A stretch of DNA of 64,000 nt from Chryseobacterium fluminis. Lineage in GTDB: Bacteria > Bacteroidota > Bacteroidia > Flavobacteriales > Weeksellaceae. Numbering within the stretch: position 1 is the stretch's first letter; each line of letters opens with the position of its first letter. Shown one piece after another: positions 39,221-47,809 of this stretch. The notes beneath the pieces were generated by a model. The model ran no database searches and was not told the DNA's origin. It saw nothing but the letters and a program-made list of their open reading frames with translations. The stretch lies in the NCBI RefSeq assembly GCF_026314945.1, contig NZ_CP111121.1, positions 1 through 64,000 of the forward strand, read 5' to 3'. Both the position numbers and the translations under genes were made by a program.

Positions 39221-40702
39221 TTACCTGCGAAACTGTTCAATTATCGGTTGCGCAAAATGATATTTGACAATCTCATTTCCTATCAAAATATAGATGAATT
39301 CACCATCGACAAGCATCTCCTTAACTTTTTCGCCTACGCTATCAGGCACCAGAAAGCTTCCTGCATAATACTGTTGGTCAATCTTATATAGATCAATAAT
39401 GCTTGCTTTATTCCATTGCATAATACCGTCATGAGTCGCTTTGGCGTTTGAATTGACGAAAAGGTGATTACCGGCAACAGTTGCACTTTTTGCACTCTGC
39501 TGCATTGCATTTTTTATTTTATGGGAGCCGTCCGGAAGCTTAACCATTTGTGTTTTTTGTCCTTTATTAAAGCTGATCAGTTTAAATTTGCTGTGCTGAT
39601 CGGTTATACTGTTTAGTACCACGAATTCGTTTTTGTAATAATACAGGTAGATCAAATTCTTTTTATCAGAATCAGAGATCAGCAGGCCGTCATTCTCGAT
39701 ATACCCCGGATTTTGTGTTTTTAAAATGTCATAGTTAAGATGTATTTTATGATCCTGATATGTTCCGATCACAAAAGTTTTATAGGTTGAACTCTCGGAT
39801 CTGAAAAGGAAAGAATTCTCTGATATGATGTTCAGCTGATCAAAATACATTTGATTGGAACTGACCGTTTGTAACGAATCTTCCTGTTCCAAGTTTCCTT
39901 TATAGATAACTGGTACGGTACCATCGTAAATATAATAGACCGATGGGTTAACTACCACCCTTAGGCTTTTAAACTGATGAGACTTTGGATCTAAAGGAAT
40001 TCTGAACTTTGAAAAACTACTGAGATCCTTTTTTACCACCGTAAGGTTTAAAGGAGCAGTCGTATTTCCAAGATAGACATTCTCTCTGTCCTGACCCGCA
40101 AAATAGAAAGAATTGTAATTGATGTTTAACCTTTTCTCACCTTCTATTGCGTGGGGGATATAACGTCTTGTAAAATTGTTGTTCTTTCTTAACTGATGTT
40201 CAGATCTTACATACAGTAAAAATATGGACAGCGAACTAAGTAGGATGACAACAGGAACCAATAGCATATAGTACTTCTTTCGCGGTATTTCACATGCCTC
40301 GGACAAAACGATCGCAACCAATAAGATCAGTACGCAGCAGGCGTTAAAAATAAGATGGGTTCTCCAACTCATATTCTCCAGGATACCGCCGCACGAACAG
40401 GGTACAAATTCACTGTATTCCAGAATCAGGTAGATGTACATGGTGAACGCTGTCATCATACTCAAAGAACCATACAAACCAAAATTCCTGAACTTCGGAG
40501 TAATGAGCAGAGCAGCAATAATCAACTCTACGATGATGACTAGAAAAGATATACTACCCGCATATGAACTTAATAGCGGTGATTGCGAAATCTGTACCTG
40601 AAAGTTTTCAAAGTCAAGCATCTTACTGACGCTTGCATAGAGAAACAGGATTACAAAAAAGTACAATATCACATCGATGAGTAGAGATTGCTTCTTTTTC
40701 AT
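39221..40702 (-). CDS. MauE-type membrane protein fused to a large periplasmic domain
   Basis: 493 residues. The first ~175 residues hold four or five membrane helices of the MauE/DoxX type, with Cys102 and Cys104 in PCSCGGILENM, a redox-looking pair typical of MauE proteins. After a final helix (MLLVPVVILLSSLSIFLLYV) ~300 residues lie outside, with strand-rich phrases (YYIYDGTVPVIYKG, NEFVVLNSIT) suggestive of a beta-propeller. Known: MauE helps disulfide formation or maturation of amine dehydrogenase. Here it sits among small Cys-containing exported proteins, so a redox role on them is plausible but inferred. Confidence 0.75.
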   Translation of the reverse strand: MKKKQSLLIDVILYFFVILFLYASVSKMLDFENFQVQISQSPLLSSYAGSISFLVIIVELIIAALLITPKFRNFGLYGSLSMMTAFTMYIYLILEYSEFVPCSCGGILENMSWRTHLIFNACCVLILLVAIVLSEACEIPRKKYYMLLVPVVILLSSLSIFLLYVRSEHQLRKNNNFTRRYIPHAIEGEKRLNINYNSFYFAGQDRENVYLGNTTAPLNLTVVKKDLSSFSKFRIPLDPKSHQFKSLRVVVNPSVYYIYDGTVPVIYKGNLEQEDSLQTVSSNQMYFDQLNIISENSFLFRSESSTYKTFVIGTYQDHKIHLNYDILKTQNPGYIENDGLLISDSDKKNLIYLYYYKNEFVVLNSITDQHSKFKLISFNKGQKTQMVKLPDGSHKIKNAMQQSAKSATVAGNHLFVNSNAKATHDGIMQWNKASIIDLYKIDQQYYAGSFLVPDSVGEKVKEMLVDGEFIYILIGNEIVKYHFAQPIIEQFRR

Positions 40703-40720
40703 GGCACAAATTTGTACATT

Positions 40721-40930
40721 TTAACAGGCGATGATGAGTTTCCATTTAATCTTCATCCCACAATAATCAGGCATAGGCTCCCCTTTGAATAGGGTTATGG
40801 TTGTTTTAAAATTCCCCAAACTTTCCCAGATGCCGCTTTCCGGACATGGTTTGCCTGTCACAACTGATATGGAGGTTTGGGGAATCATAAGGTTATTCTT
40901 ATTTATCTGGCATAGTGCGCCAATTATCAC
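40721..40930 (-). CDS. Small protein with CPxSGxW motif
   Basis: 69 residues at most. An internal Met (IPQTSISVVTGKPCPESGIW) could be the real start. The mature part SLGNFKTTITLFKGEPMPDY then CGMKIKWKL has the pattern K-P-C-P-x-S-G-x-W...K-G-x-x-M-P...W that I have seen in small proteins linked to secretion or toxin loci, without an assigned role. It overlaps the upstream lipoprotein gene by 32 bases in another frame and lies 18 bases ahead of the MauE-type gene. Confidence 0.55.
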   Translation of the reverse strand: MIIGALCQINKNNLMIPQTSISVVTGKPCPESGIWESLGNFKTTITLFKGEPMPDYCGMKIKWKLIIAC

Positions 40931-41120
40931 CGTCTCTTACAGGTGGATCACGATGGACAATATCCTTTGGGGTCTTCGCAGAATCACCCCGCATCATAAA
41001 GGCTGTGTTTACCGTTTCGGATGGAAAGTCATCTGCGTTAAGGTCTTGGTATTGGCGGGTACAGTTTTGCATTAAAAATGAGGAAACTGTTATACTGAAA
41101 ATTGGGATATACTTTTTCAT
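40899..41120 (-). CDS. Small lipoprotein
   Basis: 73 residues: a signal with lipobox Cys near residue 20 (IFSITVSSFLMQNCTRQYQD) and a short acidic tail containing DPPVRDGDNWRT, a phrase shared by small Chryseobacterium lipoproteins. First gene of the minus-strand operon that contains the CPxSGxW, MauE-type and DUF6520-type genes. A TACCTTTG -7 box lies 53 bases upstream. Role unknown. Confidence 0.6.
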   Translation of the reverse strand: MKKYIPIFSITVSSFLMQNCTRQYQDLNADDFPSETVNTAFMMRGDSAKTPKDIVHRDPPVRDGDNWRTMPDK

Positions 41121-41172
41121 TTTAATAATTTTTGGGGGTTATCCCGGCCGGATTAAATTAGAATTCTGAAGT

Positions 41173-41180
41173 CAAAGGTA
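41173..41180 (-). promoter_or_regulatory. Candidate -7 box for the MauE operon (TACCTTTG)
   Basis: Minus-strand TACCTTTG fits TAnnTTTG exactly and sits 53 bases ahead of the small lipoprotein start. A -33 element is not clear. Confidence 0.45.
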
Positions 41181-41310
41181 TAGGCTTGAAAGCTGGAAAA
41201 AAACCGTTTACTGGTGCGATTTTAAAATAGATCCGTCTCTATTTTAAAATTGAGACATTTAAAAATGTGGTGGAAGCCTTCCAGATGCTTCTTTGATACA
41301 TTTCCCCGCT

Positions 41311-41333
41311 ATAAAGGGTTCCTAACCCTTTAT
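41311..41333. terminator. Perfect hairpin upstream of the TPR/AraC regulator
   Basis: ATAAAGGGTT (41311-41320) and AACCCTTTAT (41324-41333) pair perfectly with a three-base loop. A T-rich run follows at 41341. No gene ends just upstream on the plus strand, so it may be an operator or boundary element instead of a terminator. Confidence 0.4.
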
Positions 41334-41360
41334 ATTGCCCTTTTTTTAATGTAAAATGTT

Positions 41361-41368
41361 TAATTTTG
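41361..41368 (+). promoter_or_regulatory. Candidate -7 box for the TPR/AraC gene (TAATTTTG)
   Basis: TAATTTTG fits TAnnTTTG and lies 27 bases before the ATG at 41396. A TTG at 41335-41337 is 23 bases upstream, slightly further than usual. Confidence 0.5.
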
Positions 41369-41395
41369 ATAGGGTGAGGTTCTAATAATCATGAT

Positions 41396-43102
41396 ATGAA
41401 AAAGTTTAAGTACTTTCTCGTTGTATTCTCTGCATTTTCACATCTTCTGTTTGGACAGCGAAAAAAAGAAATGACTTTCAGTGAAATCAGAAAAAACTAC
41501 GAAAAAATGACCATTGATGACCAAGACGCAATGCCTTATGTCAGATTATATATAGACAAGGCAAAACATGAGGGTAGATATTCCAGATTAATTCAGGGAT
41601 ATAGGGATGGGCGGCAGTTCGATCTTGAGCATAAAATACAATATGCCGATAGCGCCCTGGCGGTAAGTCTGAAATACGGAAGCCATGATGACATCAGCAA
41701 GGACCATCTGAGTAAAGGCATCATCTACTATTTTTATCAGAAAAAATACAAACTTGCTTTAGATCAGTATCTGAAAGCATATCAATATTCGAAGAGATCC
41801 AAGGACCAGTATCTGCATTACAAAGTTATCTACCACTTGGGAGTCGTTAAAGAGCATCTTGGCTATTACGACGAGGCCCTTGGTCATTTTAAGGATTGTG
41901 CCGCGTTCTACGGAGCGAATTTAAAAAAGAAACTCCACGACAATGAGCAATTCAATTATAAGAAAGCCTATCTTAACAGTCTTCACCAAATGACTATTAT
42001 TAACAGGTATCTTAGAAACTTTTCAAAAAGTGACAGTCTAAGCCGTCTGGGATTTCAGCTCTCGTCAAAAGATGAGGATTTCCAGCTTGAAAAGGGGTAT
42101 TTCCTGAAATGCATGGGCATTTCAAAATTCAATAAGAAAGATTATAGCAATGCCGAAAAAGATCTTGAAGGTGCTCTTCCGCTAATCTTGAACAGAAATG
42201 ACCTTGCCTGGGCATCGGTGGTTTATTATTATCTCGGCAAGATTTCAGAAGCACAAGACGACCAGGTGAATGCGCTCCATTACTACAGTCAGATCGACAC
42301 CATATTCGCCCAGCATCAGATTATACTTCCGGAAGTGTATAACAGCTACTATTATCTTATACAATACTATCAGGAAAATGATCTGAATAAACAACTGTAT
42401 TACACCAATCAGTTACTCAAAGCTGAAAGCCTGATATCAAAGGATTACCCCTATCTTTCCTCGAAGCTGCACAGAGATTATGACCGAAACACTTTAGTGG
42501 AAGAGAAGGAACATATAGAGAAAATCAGCAAAAGAAAAATCAGAACTGCCAAGATCCTCATTATTTCCGGCAGTATTGTGCTGGGCTTTTTTGTAATACG
42601 CTTTTTTAAAGACCGCAAAGTCAAAAGGCAGTATGATCTCCTACAAAAAAAAATTTCTGAACGTCATGATAGCGAGATAGAGATGAGGGTAGAGGAGGAG
42701 GTCCCTGAGGAGTCAACGAGAAAGACGTCCTTAACACCAGAAATGACCCTGGAGATCAGGAACAAACTTGCAAAGTTTGAAAAAGAACTGCAGTTCAGAA
42801 AGAAAGGCCTTACGCAAAAAGGCATGGCCAACCAACTTCATACCAATTCACATTACCTTTCGGTATATATAAATGAAAATAAGGGAATGAATTTCAACAA
42901 GTATTTGGCAGAACTCAGGATCAATTATATTACCCATATGCTCAATACCGATAATAAATACCTGCACTATCGGATAGAAGCCTTGGCAGATGAGTGTGGA
43001 ATTGCTGCAAGACAAAATTTCTCAAAGTTATTTTTTGAGATCAACGGTATACGACCGGCAGATTATATCAAGCAGCGAAAACAGGAATTGGGATTGACCT
43101 AG
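41396..43102 (+). CDS. Membrane-bound TPR sensor with AraC-type DNA-binding domain
   Basis: 568 residues. Signal peptide (YFLVVFSAFSHLLFGQ), a periplasmic TPR region over ~30-370 (LALDQYLKAYQYSKRS, LGHFKDCAAFY, KDYSNAEKDLEGALPL), one membrane helix at about 380-400 (AKILIISGSIVLGFFVIRFF), and a cytoplasmic AraC HTH_18 domain over ~465-568 (KKGLTQKGMANQLHTNSHYL, LADECGIAARQNFSKLFFEI). This layout lets a periplasmic signal control transcription directly. The likely targets are the adjacent susC and MauE operons, by inference. Confidence 0.85.
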   Translation: MKKFKYFLVVFSAFSHLLFGQRKKEMTFSEIRKNYEKMTIDDQDAMPYVRLYIDKAKHEGRYSRLIQGYRDGRQFDLEHKIQYADSALAVSLKYGSHDDISKDHLSKGIIYYFYQKKYKLALDQYLKAYQYSKRSKDQYLHYKVIYHLGVVKEHLGYYDEALGHFKDCAAFYGANLKKKLHDNEQFNYKKAYLNSLHQMTIINRYLRNFSKSDSLSRLGFQLSSKDEDFQLEKGYFLKCMGISKFNKKDYSNAEKDLEGALPLILNRNDLAWASVVYYYLGKISEAQDDQVNALHYYSQIDTIFAQHQIILPEVYNSYYYLIQYYQENDLNKQLYYTNQLLKAESLISKDYPYLSSKLHRDYDRNTLVEEKEHIEKISKRKIRTAKILIISGSIVLGFFVIRFFKDRKVKRQYDLLQKKISERHDSEIEMRVEEEVPEESTRKTSLTPEMTLEIRNKLAKFEKELQFRKKGLTQKGMANQLHTNSHYLSVYINENKGMNFNKYLAELRINYITHMLNTDNKYLHYRIEALADECGIAARQNFSKLFFEINGIRPADYIKQRKQELGLT

Positions 43103-43148
43103 CCATCTGAAAAATATACTAATTTTTGTAATTTTCTGAAAAAAGGAC

Positions 43149-43994
43149 ATGGTAACAAGAACGATTTTTAGAAAAATTGCCCAAGTGCATGATGATCTGG
43201 AGTTAAAGATCAATGACGTATATCACGATGATGAAGACCTGATAAAGGTGGCAGAAAAATCTCTGCTGCTGGTGGATGCTGCGATCAGGAAAGTAAAAGA
43301 TATGATTGTCAGTCATCAATTCGATACAGTAGCTGAAGAGATTCTATTCTTTAAAAAGATAAAACCGCAGTTCATTTCAAAGTTCATCTACTATTCGAGT
43401 ATTTTGGAACTGGAATCACATAAACCCAATGCGGGAAATAAAGCCGTAAAAAAGTATTACGAGGCCGAGCAGGAAAAGCTCAAGAATTTCTATTCTGAAC
43501 AATCTGAATTTTACAGTTACTACAGGCGTGAAGCCACGTATCTCGACCATAAAATATTTGTTAGGAACTCCTATGATCTGAAAATGAAACTATCATTTGG
43601 CTTCTACAATTTTGACAGCAGCTTTACGACTTCACACGATCATATGATCGCACGTTTCGTAGCGAGCCAGCAGATGGACAAATTTCTCAGAAAGCAGCTT
43701 GATGATTTAGATGAAAACGGAAATGTTAAAAAATTATCACCTTTGGTATGGTCAGCATCAAAAGTGGGTCTGATCGAGCTTGTGTATGCGTTACACCAAA
43801 TGCGCTGTTTCAATGGCGGAAATATCGAACTGAGTGAGGTTGTGAGATTTGTTGAAAAGTCGTTAGACACGGATTTAGGTAATTTTCACAAGACCCTATT
43901 TGAAATTCGAAACAGAAAACAAGGTCCGACCAAGTTTCTGAATTTAGTCAGCGAAAACCTCAATCAGTATTTTATAAATACGGAAGGTGAATAA
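43149..43994 (+). CDS. rteC: RteC-family ICE regulator
   Basis: 281 residues. The RteC signature is clear (AEEILFFKKIKPQFISKFIY, YSSILELESHKPN), followed by the YLDHKIFVR and basic helical C-terminal domains (SKVGLIELVYALHQM). Known: in CTnDOT, RteC activates excision genes in response to an upstream signal cascade. It stands alone beside mob genes, with no rteA/rteB two-component pair visible, so the input signal is unknown. The gene ends at a bidirectional terminator shared with mobC. Confidence 0.88.
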   Translation: MVTRTIFRKIAQVHDDLELKINDVYHDDEDLIKVAEKSLLLVDAAIRKVKDMIVSHQFDTVAEEILFFKKIKPQFISKFIYYSSILELESHKPNAGNKAVKKYYEAEQEKLKNFYSEQSEFYSYYRREATYLDHKIFVRNSYDLKMKLSFGFYNFDSSFTTSHDHMIARFVASQQMDKFLRKQLDDLDENGNVKKLSPLVWSASKVGLIELVYALHQMRCFNGGNIELSEVVRFVEKSLDTDLGNFHKTLFEIRNRKQGPTKFLNLVSENLNQYFINTEGE

Positions 43995-44001
43995 AATAGT
44001 C

Positions 44002-44026
44002 AAACCTCAAGTTAGTTGAGGTTTTT
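44002..44026. terminator. Bidirectional terminator between rteC and mobC
   Basis: AAACCTCAA (44002-44010) pairs with TTGAGGTTT (44016-44024), loop GTTAG, followed by T residues. The two genes converge here. Confidence 0.75.
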
Positions 44027-46027
44027 TCATTTTTTATCGATAAGATACTGCAAATTAGGATCAGCTGAAATTCTATCCATTTCTTCTTGAATTATATTTA
44101 AAATATCCGTTTTAACCTGACGGTAATTATTTTCGATTTCCTGTTTCATATGGTCGACTCCATATACATCGATAAAAGATACGATATCCGGTATTTTTTG
44201 ATAGGATTTTTCCTCTGCTGAAAGTTTTGCGCTATCCACCACAATTTCCGAGTGGAATATTTTCTGTTCAATTCTTTCATCGAAATTATCGGAGACTGCA
44301 CCAACGAAGAATCCCTGAGTCAAAGTGGAGATCTTAGAGGCCGGAATCAGGCTGTCCAGCTGTGTTGAAATCGAAGTAGAGGTATCATTTCTATTGATTG
44401 AAATGCTCTGTCTTTTTTGTAGAACCTTTCCGAATCTTTCAGACAGCGCTTTAGCCGTTTCACCAACCACCTGTCCACTGAATATATTGCCGACCGTATT
44501 CTGTATTACTTTACTTTCTTTATCTCCGTAATCTCTGGTCAACTGAGAAAAATCCTGAAATCCCAGACAAACGGATACTTTGTTGCTACGAGCGGTGGCA
44601 ATAAGGTTATCCAAACCTCTGAAGTAGATGGTTGGTAGTTCGTCAATAATAATTGAACTTTTTAACTGTCCTTTTTTATTGATAAGTTTCACAATTCTGG
44701 AATTGTAAAGTCCAAGAGCAGCAGAGTAGATGTTTTGACGATCCGGATTGTTGCCGACACATAAAATCTTAGGTTCATCTGGATTATTAATATCTAATGA
44801 AAAGTCATCTCCTGTCATGACCCAGTAGAGTTGAGGTGAGATCATTCTTGAGAGGGGGATCTTTGCCGAAGCAATTTGTCCCTGCAGTTGATCCTGAGCA
44901 CCTCCCTGCCAGGCATCCATAAATGGAGAGAGATAATTCTCCAATTCGGAATAAGAGGTGAGGATTGTAAAGACATCTTCATATTTTTTGTTTAATAGTT
45001 CGATAGCATGGGGGAATGTGCAGTATTTTCCATTCTGGTAAATTTTCAGAAACCAGATGATAGAAGCTAGAAGGATTATAGGGCTTTCAACAAAGAAGTC
45101 GCCTTGTTTTTGTATCCAGCTTCTATTGAGATTCAGCATTATGGTGTACGCCGCCTCATAAGCATCCGCTATATCTGTCATAAAATCTGGATTTAAGGGA
45201 TTGCATCGATGGCTTTTTCTGGGATCATCAAAGTTGATGATATAGAATTTAGGCTTTACAGCGTAACCTTTGGAGTGATTTAGCAGATGGTTGTAAGCAA
45301 TGGTTGATAAATCATCGAATTTAAAATCGTAGATGTACATCGAAAATCCTTTTTCGATATGCTGCCTGATATAATTGTTTATCACAGCATATGATTTTCC
45401 CGAGCCTGGGGTTCCTAAAACGATCGTGGCACGAAAAGGATTAACCACATTGATCCATCCCTGGTGCCAGTTCCCCTGATAATAAAACCTGGTGGGAAGA
45501 TTTACCGAATATTCATTGTATAGTAATTTGGTTTCCTGCCAGAAACTTTCATTTTCGCTATTAAAAACATCGGTCATTAAATTCGTTTTCAGTAAGCGAC
45601 TCATCCACACTCCCGCCTGCATTAAAAGTATGTATCCTGCACCGGTGGATAAAATGTTAAGTATGGCAGAAAGACTGGTGGTTAACTGTAAAAGAATTAC
45701 GTTCAAAAAAAACAGTACGAAACCTATAGAAGAAGCAATGAGTATTTTTTTCCACGTTATCTTTTCATTCTTTACCCCCTTTGTACCCAAACAGCTCAGA
45801 CCTAACAAGACAGTGGCAAAAAGCTTAGTATAAATAGGATGGGAAAACAGTCCTGCTGTCCTGTTAAAATTATGCAGTATCTTATTAATGAGTTGTAGAG
45901 TCCACTGATGTTCTGCAAAAAAGCCGTAACAAAACCAATAAAGATGCATCAGTACTAAAATTATGCTGACCGCTCTCATAAATGCCATAATTTTGGCGAG
46001 CCCTCTTAAGTCATCTTCTCCTTGCAT
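44027..46027 (-). CDS. mobC: Type IV coupling protein (MobC/TraG-VirD4 family)
   Basis: 666 residues. N-terminal membrane helices (AVSIILVLMHLYWFCYGFF and later ones to ~150), Walker A at VLGTPGSGKSYAVINN, Walker B at SSIIIDELPTIYF with the following ATARSNKVSVCLGFQDFSQL block. It is the ATPase that brings the relaxase-bound strand to the mating channel. Last gene of the minus-strand mob operon. Length is normal for Bacteroidota MobC. Confidence 0.9.
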   Translation of the reverse strand: MQGEDDLRGLAKIMAFMRAVSIILVLMHLYWFCYGFFAEHQWTLQLINKILHNFNRTAGLFSHPIYTKLFATVLLGLSCLGTKGVKNEKITWKKILIASSIGFVLFFLNVILLQLTTSLSAILNILSTGAGYILLMQAGVWMSRLLKTNLMTDVFNSENESFWQETKLLYNEYSVNLPTRFYYQGNWHQGWINVVNPFRATIVLGTPGSGKSYAVINNYIRQHIEKGFSMYIYDFKFDDLSTIAYNHLLNHSKGYAVKPKFYIINFDDPRKSHRCNPLNPDFMTDIADAYEAAYTIMLNLNRSWIQKQGDFFVESPIILLASIIWFLKIYQNGKYCTFPHAIELLNKKYEDVFTILTSYSELENYLSPFMDAWQGGAQDQLQGQIASAKIPLSRMISPQLYWVMTGDDFSLDINNPDEPKILCVGNNPDRQNIYSAALGLYNSRIVKLINKKGQLKSSIIIDELPTIYFRGLDNLIATARSNKVSVCLGFQDFSQLTRDYGDKESKVIQNTVGNIFSGQVVGETAKALSERFGKVLQKRQSISINRNDTSTSISTQLDSLIPASKISTLTQGFFVGAVSDNFDERIEQKIFHSEIVVDSAKLSAEEKSYQKIPDIVSFIDVYGVDHMKQEIENNYRQVKTDILNIIQEEMDRISADPNLQYLIDKK

Positions 46028-46134
46028 ATCCTATTTTTTTACGTGCATAAATAGAGGTTAAGACTACCACAGGTAATCATTTTGAGTTAGGGGTATCAAT
46101 TGGCGGACTTTGACTTGATGAGTTGATAGATCAA

Positions 46135-47379
46135 TTAGTTCTTTCTTCTTTTTCGCTGTCTTTTTTTCATTTGGGATTCGAAAATCTGCTCCTCCTGATA
46201 ATCTATATCTGAAAATAATAAGCCGCCAAAGAATCCGTCAAATATCTGCTGTGTATCTTCAGATAAGTAATGTTCCTCAGATTTTTCTTTCGATAAATCA
46301 TCGTTATGATGGCTGTTGGCTGTACTTTGAGGCTTCATTTCATCCCATAGTTCATTGAATGCATTTGCAGATAGCTCCTTGCTTAATTGTGAGCCGTTCC
46401 AAACTGATTTTGAATGATAGTCTATAAATGTGATGCCGTAAATTCTTCCCTGTTCATTTTTTCTGATAACCGTTGCAATTCCCTGTTCAATCAACTGCTC
46501 TTTAAAAGAAGATTCAGAGTTACTGGTGCTCACTGCGATCTCTATAGTTCTTTTTAAAGTCAATTTTGAAGGATCATTTTTGATTGTCCTTTTTGATTTT
46601 TCAATTATGGACCGAATATTTTCGATTCCCGCATGCTTGCCAAAAAGGGATGATTTAAAAGGATGGCTTATTTTTTTACCATTTTCATCGGTTGCAAAGT
46701 AGACTATTCCTGTTCTCTTTTTTCCGCGCAGTTCTCCACTGACCTCTTCAAACGTTATATTGAATTGAGAAAGTAAAGCATTATAAGCTCCAATACTCTG
46801 AAAACTGTAGTTTTGAGGCATACGTCTCAGTATTGATGATAGCTGCGATTTAATATCTCCCTTAGCATAATCAACGGGCTTAAAAGTTAACTTCTGCTTT
46901 ATACTTTTATTTTCATTGGCAACTTTTAAGTTAAATTGTTTTTCTAGTCTTCTACAAACTTCCATTGAACGGGGGTGGTCATAGCTGTCGGATATTTTCT
47001 TGCCGTTGAGCTGAACACAGGTAGTCACAATGTGAATATGTGTCCTGTCTATATCGGTATGTTTAAAAACGACATAGGGTTGATTGGCGTAACCCATTTC
47101 CTGCATATACTGCCGAGCTATTCTACGATAGTCATCATCATCAATCTTGTCATCCGGATTAGGATTAAGTGATATATGCCTTGAAGGTTTTTCAGTTTTG
47201 CTGTTGGCAATCAAATAGGGTTCAAAATACTGATGGAAAAATTTGGCAGTATAAGGTCGATCCCACAGGTCTGGAATTTTGTTTGTGAGGAGTACTGTTC
47301 CATTTTGATTGTCAACTTTCGTTTGATTGTACGTAAGGGCACCCCAAAGGTTATTACCTTTTCCTATTTTAGCGATCAT
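46135..47379 (-). CDS. mobB: Relaxase/mobilisation nuclease (MobB)
   Basis: About 415 residues from the ATG at 47379 (MIAKIGKGNNLWGALTYNQT). The longer frame to 47412 would overlap mobA more. The nuclease domain covers the first ~200 residues: a Tyr-containing start, then DRTHIHIVTTCVQLNGKKIS with the H-x-H metal site. The C-terminal half is basic and ends in KRQRKRRKN. It nicks oriT and stays bound to the 5' end. Its start overlaps the mobA stop by 11 bases, showing coupling. Confidence 0.9.
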   Translation of the reverse strand: MIAKIGKGNNLWGALTYNQTKVDNQNGTVLLTNKIPDLWDRPYTAKFFHQYFEPYLIANSKTEKPSRHISLNPNPDDKIDDDDYRRIARQYMQEMGYANQPYVVFKHTDIDRTHIHIVTTCVQLNGKKISDSYDHPRSMEVCRRLEKQFNLKVANENKSIKQKLTFKPVDYAKGDIKSQLSSILRRMPQNYSFQSIGAYNALLSQFNITFEEVSGELRGKKRTGIVYFATDENGKKISHPFKSSLFGKHAGIENIRSIIEKSKRTIKNDPSKLTLKRTIEIAVSTSNSESSFKEQLIEQGIATVIRKNEQGRIYGITFIDYHSKSVWNGSQLSKELSANAFNELWDEMKPQSTANSHHNDDLSKEKSEEHYLSEDTQQIFDGFFGGLLFSDIDYQEEQIFESQMKKRQRKRRKN

Positions 47380-47809
47380 TTTCAGTATTTTTTTGAATGT
47401 GCTCTTGTTCAAACTTTTTTGTTAAATCTATGACCTGCTTACAGATTGATGCCAGTTTACTGGTTTGACTTTCCAGTTTAAAGAGATAAAAAGAAGCTTT
47501 TTTATCGGTGAAATTTCGATACAGAATTTTTATGATCTGATTATAATTGTTTCCGATCGCCTGAAACTGGTAGAAGAATTTTGTGAGTTGAGTATGGTAA
47601 TCCATCGTCGACACATCCACTTGTACAACTTTTAATTCTTTCTGAAACAATATTGAGGTAATGAATTTTGCCTTGTTATTCAATCCTGAAGCTTCAAATA
47701 ATTTTAAAAATTTAGTGTTTTCTTCGTCCGTCAGTCGAAATACATATCTGTTTTTACTGGGATTCAGTTTAGGTTTACGACCGCCTTTATTGTTTTTGTT
47801 TTCATTCAT
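47369..47809 (-). CDS. mobA: Relaxosome accessory protein (MobA, ribbon-helix-helix type)
   Basis: 146 residues, basic N-terminus (GGRKPKLNPSKNRYVFRLTD), then a ribbon-helix-helix-like part and the C-terminal helical domain of plasmid-mobilisation proteins (KFFYQFQAIGNNYNQIIKIL). It would bind next to the nick site and load the relaxase. It is the first gene of the mob operon and is transcribed away from the candidate oriT 60 bases upstream. Confidence 0.85.
   Translation of the reverse strand: MNENKNNKGGRKPKLNPSKNRYVFRLTDEENTKFLKLFEASGLNNKAKFITSILFQKELKVVQVDVSTMDYHTQLTKFFYQFQAIGNNYNQIIKILYRNFTDKKASFYLFKLESQTSKLASICKQVIDLTKKFEQEHIQKNTENDR

Noticed and set aside
40721..41120. One frameshifted gene joining the small lipoprotein and the CPxSGxW protein
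   Set aside because: The lipoprotein ends in the way expected of its group (DGDNWRT near the stop) and the second frame has its own Met. Two overlapping genes are simpler, though not proven.
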